Virus record (IMG/VR): IMGVR_UViG_3300013104_000044
Location: 1 to 39,952 of that record
Length of the DNA stretch: 39,952 bases
Strand: one strand, 5' to 3'
Source of the DNA: a virus
In this document: positions 13,197 to 18,520 of the stretch, one piece after another
How positions within the stretch are numbered: the first letter of the stretch is position 1
How the letters are laid out: every line of letters begins with the position of its first letter
Program-made: the position numbers and the translations under genes
Notes under the pieces: model-generated
What the model was told of the DNA's origin: nothing
The model's input: the letters and a program-made list of their open reading frames with translations, nothing else
Database searches by the model: none

Positions 13197-13447
13197 GATG
13201 CCTTCTTTGACAGTTCAGAATGAACGGTGACAGTGGACGCCTTCGGCAAAAAAAGGTCGTCCATGCCGACACCCAACGTGACCGCGATTCGTGCGGCTGC
13301 GTCGGAGTCGATGCTCTTGATCTGCCCGTTGAGGATGCGTCCGAGGTAGCTGTGTGACTTCCAACCGATGACCTCGGCAAGCTGCCGTTGGCTGATCTCC
13401 TGAACGATCATCAGCTTGCGGATCTTCTTCGGGTCGATGACTTGCAT
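13193..13447 (-). CDS. Cro-like HTH repressor
   Basis: 84 residues from the ATG at 13447. HTH_3 domain at about 4-62: RKLMIVQEISQRQLAEVIGWKS...LGRILNGQ...AARIAVTLGVGMDDLF. First gene of the minus-strand early operon and divergent from the plus-strand repressor at 13730. Two starts look usable: the ATG with AAGGAGG 5 nt upstream, and an in-frame GTG at 13486 with its own GAAGGAGG, adding 13 residues. Expected to bind the palindromes at 13508-13558. Confidence 0.85.
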   Translation of the reverse strand: MQVIDPKKIRKLMIVQEISQRQLAEVIGWKSHSYLGRILNGQIKSIDSDAAARIAVTLGVGMDDLFLPKASTVTVHSELSKKAS

Positions 13448-13507
13448 CCAAACCTCCTTGATCCGGTCCTGTGTGGTGATTCTCACCGTACACCTCCTTC
13501 GTTCGTT

Positions 13508-13558
13508 GTGTCCAGTGACACCGTATGCCGTGAATGGGCACGGTGTCCAGAGTTACAC
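13508..13558 (-). promoter_or_regulatory. Early promoter with palindromic operators
   Basis: Minus-strand promoter: -35 TGGACA (13544-13549), 18 bp, -10 TACGGT (13520-13525). Overlying it are GTGTCCAGTGACAC (13508-13521, GTGTC/GACAC arms), a second site with GTGTCCAG and ACAC arms (13543-13558), and ACACCGT/ACGGTGT arms (13518-13524 and 13540-13546). The boxes cover both promoter elements, as expected for Cro/repressor control of the early operon. Confidence 0.6.
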
Positions 13559-13729
13559 GGTGGGTATTTTCTAGGGGCAGCAAGAATGTTGGGATTCTGC
13601 GGGTTTTATCGGTAACGTCGTTGTGCCCACTTCGCTTCGCATGGGCAGTGTCCACCTGTTTGCCAGGGTGACCGCCGAGGGTGGACGGTTGCAACCAGCA
13701 CGACGGCCTAGTGAAAGGAGGTGACCGGG
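13559..13729. promoter_or_regulatory. Divergent intergenic region, repressor side
   Basis: This holds the leader of the plus-strand repressor. TATTTT (13565-13570) could be a -10 but lacks a good -35. A further half-site GTGTCCAC occurs at 13648-13655. The strong SD AAAGGAGG sits at 13714-13721. Exact promoter not resolved. Confidence 0.3.
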
Positions 13730-14116
13730 ATGGGCCAGGTTTGGGATCTCGTGGAGCAGCACATGCGGGAGACGCCCTATGGGACGTCAGGCCGGCAGAT
13801 CGCAACGCACGCCGGGTTGAAGCCTTCGACGTTTGCGGCGTGGAAGAACCTCAAGTCGCTCCCGTCCCCGGATCACCTTCGGGCCGTCGCACGGCAGATC
13901 AACGTGCCGTATCGCGTTCTCTTGGACGCGGCGCTCACCGATGCCGGTTACCTAAGGACACGCGATGCAAACAGTGCCGCCCCCAATACACGCGCCGGGG
14001 AGAGCCCGGCGGCAGAGGTCAGGAAACCTCGCGTTGATCGAGGTCCGGTGAGGGAAGCGACACCATCCCGATCAGGCAGTCAGCCGCGTCTTGTCGTGGC
14101 ACCTGATGATCTATGA
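13730..14116 (+). CDS. Putative immunity repressor (HTH)
   Basis: 128 residues. N-terminal HTH: GTSGRQIATHAGLKPSTFAAWKNL, then HLRAVARQINVPYRVLLDAAL, the layout of small actinophage repressor-like proteins. The C-terminal ~55 residues are basic and low-complexity with no recognisable domain. The ATG at 13730 is 8 nt past AAAGGAGG; an upstream GTG at 13721 lies inside the SD. Transcribed away from the Cro-like gene, and its 3' end overlaps the minus-strand ImmA-like gene by 98 nt. The lysogeny role is inferred from position. Confidence 0.7.
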   Translation: MGQVWDLVEQHMRETPYGTSGRQIATHAGLKPSTFAAWKNLKSLPSPDHLRAVARQINVPYRVLLDAALTDAGYLRTRDANSAAPNTRAGESPAAEVRKPRVDRGPVREATPSRSGSQPRLVVAPDDL

Positions 14117-14231
14117 GGATCACCCCCACGCCATCGACGATGTACACGCGGTAGTCGAAGTCCTCCATCCACACAATCCGGTAACCCATGTTGCGGATCG
14201 GCTCGAGTGGGTCGTAGTGCGCATACCCCAT
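14019..14231 (-). CDS. Degenerate ImmA/IrrE-like small protein
   Basis: 70 residues from the ATG at 14231 (GGGAGG 10 nt upstream). The run LEPIRNMGYRIVWMEDFDYRV, DGVGVILIDHQV then RQDAADCLIGMV matches the order of the N-terminal part of ImmA/IrrE metallopeptidases (strand, strand, then the helix that normally bears HEXXH). Here the zinc motif is replaced by IGMVSL. ImmA proteins cleave phage/ICE repressors; this one should lack protease activity. Convergent with, and overlapping, the repressor gene. Family assignment is tentative. Confidence 0.5.
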   Translation of the reverse strand: MGYAHYDPLEPIRNMGYRIVWMEDFDYRVYIVDGVGVILIDHQVPRQDAADCLIGMVSLPSPDLDQREVS

Positions 14232-14289
14232 GTTGCTGGTTCCTCCCTGGACGTGACCTACGCACATCATGGGTGTGACCTCAGACATC

Positions 14290-14320
14290 GGCATAACTAC
14301 TGTCCAGTAGGTGGCATAAC
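14290..14320. repeat. Direct repeats flanking a palindrome
   Basis: GGCATAAC occurs at 14290-14297 and 14313-14320 (23 bp apart, about two helical turns). Between them is TACTGTCCAGTA (14298-14309), a perfect 5-bp inverted repeat with a 2-nt centre that shares TGTCCAG with the operators at 13508-13558. It may be a repressor, Xis or integrase arm site controlling the ImmA-like gene. Confidence 0.45.
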
Positions 14321-14340
14321 GTTTCGGTCTTAGACAGGTG

Positions 14341-15516
14341 TCAAGCGCCGATCTCCTTGGGTGGCGTCCAGTCGATGACGTCGCCCAGGGAGGCAAGGTC
14401 GGCGGGCTGCAGGTGCGTATAGGTCCGTATCGTCGTCTCGATCGACTCGTGACCGAGCTGCTTCTGCAGCCACGCCATCGACTTACCCTCGCGTATTTTG
14501 ATGGAGGCGTAGGTGTGGCGCAGGTCGTGGACGCGTGGTCGCTTGCCAGGTCCGGGGGACCACAGAATCTTGCGCCGGCCGCCAGTTGGTGGCCCGTAGG
14601 TCTTCGTGTCGCCGGCGAACTGGTGGATTGTTTTCAGCCAGGGGCCGTCGTAGAACGGGCCGTAACGCACGACGCCTCCTTTCGGGGTGGTGAACAGCCA
14701 CGCGTCTTGCGGGCGGCCTTCCACGAGCGGCCTGAGCAGGTGTGCGAGCGAGCCCAGGTGGATGGTGCGGTATCCCGCGGCAGACTTCGGCGGACCGTAG
14801 GAGTAGCCGTTACCGTCCGTGTGCTTCCACGCGTGGTGGATGTGCACGAGCTGGGCATCGAGATCGACGTGTCGAACCTTGAGCGCGGTCGCTTCGGAGA
14901 TCCGCATCCCGGTGCCGACAAGGGTGGCGATCAGCGGTCGCCAGTGCTCCGGTGCCGACTCGATGAATCGGCCGACCTCGTCCAGCTCGAGCGTGACCAT
15001 TTCGCGCTTCTCGTCGTCCTTGGGGAGTTCGACGCCCTCGGCGACGTTGCGGGTCAGTAGGTCGGAGCGCACCGCGGCCTTGAGTGCGGCAGAGAGCAGC
15101 GAGTGACGGTGCTTGATCGACTTGTGCGACAGGCCGCGTTCGTCGCGCAGCAGCATGGCGAACCGGGTCACCTGGTCACGGGAGAGCGCGGACAGGGGAG
15201 TGGGCCCGAGGTAGTGCGCGATGTCGCGGGCGTACCCCTCATAGTCGGAGCGGGTGCCGGCGGTGATGTTCGGCAGATGTGCGATGTGGTGGGCGACCTG
15301 TTCGGCGACGGTTCGCTCGGTGGCGGCCTGCGCCTTGGCGAGTATGCGTTCGGCTTCTTGGTGCCCGAGCGAGTCCACGAGGCCGGCGAACTTGCGCGCC
15401 TTTCCTTCGGAGCTGAACGTTTTCACCCGTTGCGGCGATCCTCGGCCGGCGATCCGGTACCGCACGCGCCAACGCTCTGCGCCGTTTTTCGTGTCTCTTC
15501 GTGAGATATCGGGCAT
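14341..15516 (-). CDS. int: Tyrosine integrase
   Basis: 391 residues. N-terminal arm-binding region, SAM-like core-binding domain (about 70-155) and catalytic domain with R205 (TGMRISEA), K244, H330-x2-R333 (HDLRH), H356 (LGHES) and Y366. Complete catalytic set, so it is probably active. The ATG at 15516 follows GAAAGG; the frame stays open upstream through the attP region, but that extension is not protein-like. Integrates at the tRNA-type site immediately upstream. Confidence 0.95.
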   Translation of the reverse strand: MPDISRRDTKNGAERWRVRYRIAGRGSPQRVKTFSSEGKARKFAGLVDSLGHQEAERILAKAQAATERTVAEQVAHHIAHLPNITAGTRSDYEGYARDIAHYLGPTPLSALSRDQVTRFAMLLRDERGLSHKSIKHRHSLLSAALKAAVRSDLLTRNVAEGVELPKDDEKREMVTLELDEVGRFIESAPEHWRPLIATLVGTGMRISEATALKVRHVDLDAQLVHIHHAWKHTDGNGYSYGPPKSAAGYRTIHLGSLAHLLRPLVEGRPQDAWLFTTPKGGVVRYGPFYDGPWLKTIHQFAGDTKTYGPPTGGRRKILWSPGPGKRPRVHDLRHTYASIKIREGKSMAWLQKQLGHESIETTIRTYTHLQPADLASLGDVIDWTPPKEIGA

Positions 15517-15594
15517 TTTTCGTGGCCTTTCGTGCGTCCTCGGTGTGACCCGAGTTCTTCGATCGACCGCCGATCTGTTGCAATCACTGTGATG

Positions 15595-15645
15595 TAGCTG
15601 GTGTCCGGAGGGGGACTTGAATCCCCTGGACTTCCGCGTCATTTC
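15595..15645. other. Candidate attP core (tRNA 3'-end-like)
   Basis: Read on the minus strand, GTCCAGGGG, ATTCAAGTC, CCCCTCCGGACACCA has the form of a tRNA T arm, acceptor 3' strand and CCA end. No 5' half of a tRNA is present. Together with the adjacent integrase this indicates integration into the 3' end of a host tRNA gene. The tRNA identity is not certain. The T-stem closing pair reads A-C instead of G-C. Confidence 0.7.
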
Positions 15646-15751
15646 AGTGTTTGCGCAGGTCAGCGAACTGTAAGTAACGGTCTTCACCCATTTTAGACGA
15701 CGAGTAACGAGAAATGTGCGACCTGAGGTCACACCAACGGGCATAGAGAAA

Positions 15752-15790
15752 CGCCCCCGCCCGAACCGGTGAGGGTCCGAGCGGGGGGCG
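15752..15790. terminator. Large GC hairpin, bidirectional terminator
   Basis: CGCCCCCGC (15752-15760) pairs with GCGGGGGGCG (15781-15790) with one bulged G and a 20-nt loop. T-rich stretches follow on both strands (TTTCTT on plus, TTTCTCT on minus). It separates the plus-strand zinc-finger operon from attP/int. Confidence 0.6.
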
Positions 15791-15814
15791 GTGGAAGTTT
15801 CTTGGTCGTAGGGC

Positions 15815-15850
15815 TTGCGTTGGTGGACGTCCACCGGGTAGAGTGAAGAC
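15815..15850 (+). promoter_or_regulatory. Leaderless-type promoter with 14-bp palindrome
   Basis: TTGCGT (15815-15820), 18 bp, then TAGAGT (15839-15844). The ATG at 15851 begins 7 nt after the -10, so the mRNA would start at or next to the A of ATG, a leaderless transcript common in actinobacteria. A perfect palindrome GGTGGACGTCCACC (15822-15835) fills the spacer and is a likely operator. Confidence 0.55.
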
Positions 15851-16012
15851 ATGAACACCAAGTACTGCGGAATCTGCGAGCAGAACAAGCCGCGTAGTGA
15901 GTTTGACACCGACCTCCGCCGGAAGGACGGCAAGTACCCGACGTGCCGGTCGTGCCGTCAGGAATGGCACGACCGGCTCGCTGCGATGGTGAAGCGTTCG
16001 AAAGTCGCATGA
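15851..16012 (+). CDS. 53-aa zinc-finger protein
   Basis: MNTKYCGICEQNKPRSEF...CRSCRQEWHDRL: C6-x2-C9 and C32-x2-C35 form the zinc finger seen at the N-terminus of some HNH/endonuclease VII proteins and in many free-standing phage proteins. Plus strand, against the late genes. Overlaps the next gene by 4 nt (ATGA). No SD, consistent with leaderless translation. Likely expressed in the lysogen. Confidence 0.75.
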   Translation: MNTKYCGICEQNKPRSEFDTDLRRKDGKYPTCRSCRQEWHDRLAAMVKRSKVA

Positions 16013-16203
16013 GCAAGGATCAGCGCACCGGGGATCGCCACATCGGTCCCCGGCAGCGGACGGTGCGCGGCATCGACCCCGCACTATGGCAGGCCGCGAA
16101 AGACAAGGTCGAGCGCGCCGGCATCAAGGGTGGCGTGTCGGCTGTCGTTGGCGTACTGCTGCAACGGTGGGTCGAAGAGGACTGGCTCGACGATGACTCC
16201 TGA
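16009..16203 (+). CDS. Ribbon-helix-helix-like DNA-binding protein
   Basis: 64 residues: RTVRGIDPALWQAAKDKVERAGIKGGVSAVVGVLLQRWVEED fits one strand and two helices of the RHH/Arc-CopG fold, with an acidic tail. Co-transcribed with the zinc-finger gene through an ATGA overlap. RHH proteins bind palindromes, so autoregulation at GGTGGACGTCCACC is a natural inference. Could be the antitoxin-like half of a pair. Confidence 0.65.
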   Translation: MSKDQRTGDRHIGPRQRTVRGIDPALWQAAKDKVERAGIKGGVSAVVGVLLQRWVEEDWLDDDS

Positions 16204-16213
16204 ACGCAAGAAA

Positions 16214-16242
16214 GCGCCCCCACCCGTGAGGATGGGGGGCAC
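16214..16242. terminator. Strong terminator at end of lysis operon
   Basis: G/C-rich inverted repeat with GCCCCC and GGGGGGC arms. On the minus strand it is followed by TTTCTT, a typical intrinsic terminator for the late transcript. On plus it ends the RHH gene 11 nt after its stop. Confidence 0.75.
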
Positions 16243-16260
16243 TTCTGTGTGCGGGCCGGG

Positions 16261-16305
16261 TCAGGCGACGCGGGGAGTCCAGATGACGGTGATGTCGGTG
16301 GTCAT
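16261..16305 (-). CDS. 14-codon ORF with strong SD
   Basis: MTTDITVIWTPRVA, preceded by GGGGAGG at ideal spacing and lying 11 nt after the holin stop. Too short to judge by composition. It may be a real micropeptide or a translated leader before the terminator. Confidence 0.35.
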   Translation of the reverse strand: MTTDITVIWTPRVA

Positions 16306-16316
16306 GGCGCCTCCCC

Positions 16317-16586
16317 TCAGTTCTTGACGGCGGTAACGGGCGACGGCTTGGCGGTTGTCTCTGCGCCGGTGAGCGATGGCCCGTCACCGTTGACGCTGGA
16401 CGCGGCGAGTGCTTTGAGCAGCGAGACGACGCCAGCGCCCACTGCGACCGATGCGACGTTCTGCCAGTCGACGTCGAGGGCGCCGACTGCTCCGGCGCCG
16501 AGGACGCCGAGTGCACCGCCGGCGATGCTGCTGACGACGCGTTCGGCGGTGGCTGACCAGAACGCTTTGCTGGTGAGGTTGGACAT
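16317..16586 (-). CDS. r1t-type holin
   Basis: 89 residues. FWSATAERVVSSIAGGALGVLGAGAVGALDVDW is the r1t-family signature, followed by a second hydrophobic segment (about 42-62). Two predicted transmembrane helices and a hydrophilic C-terminus. Start overlaps the endolysin stop (TGATG). Forms the lesion or pinhole that starts lysis. Confidence 0.85.
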   Translation of the reverse strand: MSNLTSKAFWSATAERVVSSIAGGALGVLGAGAVGALDVDWQNVASVAVGAGVVSLLKALAASSVNGDGPSLTGAETTAKPSPVTAVKN

Positions 16587-17494
16587 CAGAACTCCTTTGA
16601 TCCGGTCTTGGCTTTGTTGAGTGCCCGCTGCAGCGCTTTCACGCCAGTTGACGGGTGCCACCATGAGCCGTCCATTGCCACGCCGAGGTGGCGTTGCACG
16701 GCGGCGGTGGTGTGCTGCTTCTTGGTGGCGTGCGCCGTGTTGTCCAGGTCGCACACGCCGTCTTCGGCGAGCCTGTGGCCGAGCTCGTCACGACACCCGA
16801 TGCGGTTGAGGTACTCCTGGACGGCGACGACCAGGTCGTGGCGGCCGGTGTTGGTGCCCATGACGGCGGCCCACCGGTTGACGGTTTCCTGGCCCATGTA
16901 GCCGTCGACGTCGAGCAGCTTGGTCGGCTTCGGTGTCGGGGTCGGCTTCGGCGGGTTGACCGGGTTGTTTCCGCTCTTGATCGCCCGGTATTGGGTCTGC
17001 ACCTCGGCGAGCAGGTCAGATCGCACGCCGTCCATGTAGGGGCCGGCGCATGCGGTGGCGAGCCAGTCGTGGTGAAACAGCACGTTGGATGCGCTGGGGG
17101 CCTCGCCGATGATGTTGACGAACAGCCACGCGGCCAACCGTGCGGCGGACTTCCAGGTGACCTCGGCGACGTCCCAGGTGGGCGACAGCGTCTTGTTGCA
17201 CATCTCGATCGAGATGGATCGCTGGTTGCCGACCGTGTTGCCGCACGCCCACGCATACTCGAACGCGTTGGCGTACTGCGCGACTGCGCCGGTGGCGTCG
17301 ACGTCGAAATGTGCGGATGCGGGACGGACTTTCCACACGTTCAGGACGCCCTGGTGAGAGAGTCGGCCGCCGTTGTGGTGGAAGGTGACACAGGTTTTCT
17401 TCCACTTGGAGTGAGTGATGTGTCCGGTGTCGTTCAGGCCGGCGATCAGGTTCTCAATCGGCTGGTCATAGTCGATCGTGCTCAGGTTGACCAT
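16586..17494 (-). CDS. lysA: Endolysin, N-acetylmuramoyl-L-alanine amidase
   Basis: 302 residues. Amidase_2/PGRP domain (about 10-175): H39/H40 (FHHNGG), E97 (SIEMCN), H141/H142 (FHHDW) and C149 (ACAGPY) form the zinc site. A Pro/Thr linker (178-192) leads to a C-terminal region (about 195-295, VDGYMGQETVNRW and QRHLGVAMDGSWW) with two peptidoglycan-binding-like repeats. Cleaves the peptide from MurNAc. No signal peptide, so it needs the holin for release. Start in a TGATG overlap. Confidence 0.92.
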   Translation of the reverse strand: MVNLSTIDYDQPIENLIAGLNDTGHITHSKWKKTCVTFHHNGGRLSHQGVLNVWKVRPASAHFDVDATGAVAQYANAFEYAWACGNTVGNQRSISIEMCNKTLSPTWDVAEVTWKSAARLAAWLFVNIIGEAPSASNVLFHHDWLATACAGPYMDGVRSDLLAEVQTQYRAIKSGNNPVNPPKPTPTPKPTKLLDVDGYMGQETVNRWAAVMGTNTGRHDLVVAVQEYLNRIGCRDELGHRLAEDGVCDLDNTAHATKKQHTTAAVQRHLGVAMDGSWWHPSTGVKALQRALNKAKTGSKEF

Positions 17495-17616
17495 CAGTTG
17501 TCGCCCTCTTCGTAGTCGCCGGGGCCGTCGGGGATCTCTCCGGGGCCGTCCTGGGTGTCGCGTTGCAGTGCGGCCTGGACGTCGGTGTCGTCGTGGTGGA
17601 CGGTGTCGTCGGGCAT
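17494..17616 (-). CDS. 40-aa acidic protein
   Basis: MPDDTVHHDDTDVQAALQRD..., highly acidic with no hydrophobic segment. AAAGGA precedes the ATG, and it overlaps the endolysin start. Found between the DUF2746 gene and the lysin; function unknown. Confidence 0.6.
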   Translation of the reverse strand: MPDDTVHHDDTDVQAALQRDTQDGPGEIPDGPGDYEEGDN

Positions 17617-17642
17617 GGCTTGTTCCTTTCGGGCATGACGAA

Positions 17643-17664
17643 GGCCCCCGCATCTGCGAGGGCC
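17643..17664 (-). terminator. Hairpin upstream of endolysin unit
   Basis: GGCCC-CGC and GCG-GGGCC arms with one mismatch and a 4-nt loop, between the DUF2746 stop and the 40-aa gene. May be an attenuator between tail and lysis genes. Confidence 0.5.
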
Positions 17665-17687
17665 GGTAGTTCGTGACGGAGGTGTGG

Positions 17688-18086
17688 TTATTCGTCTGGG
17701 GTGTCGGGCGGGTCCGACCAGCCGGGTAGTCCGGCGAGCCAGTCGGGGCGTTTGGGTGGCGGTGGTTGCGCGCCGCGGTCGATCCAGTTCCAAAACTCGC
17801 GGATGTGCCGGACGGCGCGCGCCATCTGCTGTTCCAGCGCGCGGATCGCTTCGTCTTGCCCCTTGGAGTGGTCGCGTTCGGCTTCGGCGGCGGTTCGTAG
17901 CGACTTGACTTCGGTCTCTGCTGCGGTGAGTCGGTCTTCCATGTTGGCGAGTGTCCGCCACGCCGATGCGCCGGGGGTGTCAGTGCCGGCGTCCTGCGCT
18001 GACCGGGTGACGTGCCGGGTGGTGAAGAACCCGATAATGAGCGCGCAGACGCCGCCGATCGCGGTCGCTATCTCCCCGATGCTCAC
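17688..18086 (-). CDS. DUF2746-like membrane protein
   Basis: 132 residues. One transmembrane helix (about 4-22), then a coiled-coil region (about 42-95) and a Pro-rich C-terminus. This layout fits DUF2746 proteins found beside lysins in actinophages. GTG start in a GTGA overlap. Possible second holin or lysis accessory. Confidence 0.7.
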   Translation of the reverse strand: MSIGEIATAIGGVCALIIGFFTTRHVTRSAQDAGTDTPGASAWRTLANMEDRLTAAETEVKSLRTAAEAERDHSKGQDEAIRALEQQMARAVRHIREFWNWIDRGAQPPPPKRPDWLAGLPGWSDPPDTPDE

Positions 18087-18520
18087 TGGTCCGGCCCCTT
18101 GTCGAAGGTGGGCATCTTGACCGGCTCGGGCCACCCCGACGCGATGATCACCCAGGAGAGGACACCGAAGTTGATGCCGCCGGATAGTGCCGCGTCGACC
18201 GTCCCCCACCAGTCGCCACGGACGATTGCTTCGGCGATGGCGTCACCGATGACAGCGACTACGAACACGCCCATCGCGCACAGTGCGGACCATCCGGGTG
18301 CGTCGCGTCCGGTGCGGTGGAACGCGTACCGGACCGCGAGCAGCCCGCAGACCGCCCACGCGAACGCTTGGATGGCCCACCCATGCGACAGGAGCCACAC
18401 GCCCGGCACTGGTGCATGATGGCGGAGCACCATGAGCGCTTCGAGGATCCACACGATGCCGCCGGAGAGCAGGAACGCGCCGCGCTTGCCGAGGGTGTGC
18501 CTGACGGATTGGATACTCAT
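18083..18520 (-). CDS. 145-aa polytopic membrane protein
   Basis: Four likely transmembrane segments (about 15-33, 44-66, 79-97, 110-128). 4-nt overlaps both sides. Lies between the receptor-binding protein and the lysis genes, a usual place for a holin-like or lysis accessory protein. No family name assigned. Confidence 0.7.
   Translation of the reverse strand: MSIQSVRHTLGKRGAFLLSGGIVWILEALMVLRHHAPVPGVWLLSHGWAIQAFAWAVCGLLAVRYAFHRTGRDAPGWSALCAMGVFVVAVIGDAIAEAIVRGDWWGTVDAALSGGINFGVLSWVIIASGWPEPVKMPTFDKGPDQ

Noticed and set aside
13640-13720. Integration-dependent immunity (attP inside the repressor)
   Set aside because: The tRNA-like attP lies upstream of int, about 1.5 kb from the repressor end, so repressor truncation on integration is not expected.
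15595-15645. A functional tRNA gene
   Set aside because: Only the T arm and acceptor 3' strand are present; there is no D arm, anticodon arm or acceptor 5' strand nearby.
15650-15850. An additional gene in the 334-bp gap between int and the zinc-finger gene
   Set aside because: Frames here lack SD and motifs; attP, a hairpin and the promoter account for the space.
15517-15933. N-terminal extension of the integrase frame to 15933
   Set aside because: The added 139 residues run through attP and the terminator, are not protein-like, and the ATG at 15516 has a suitable SD.
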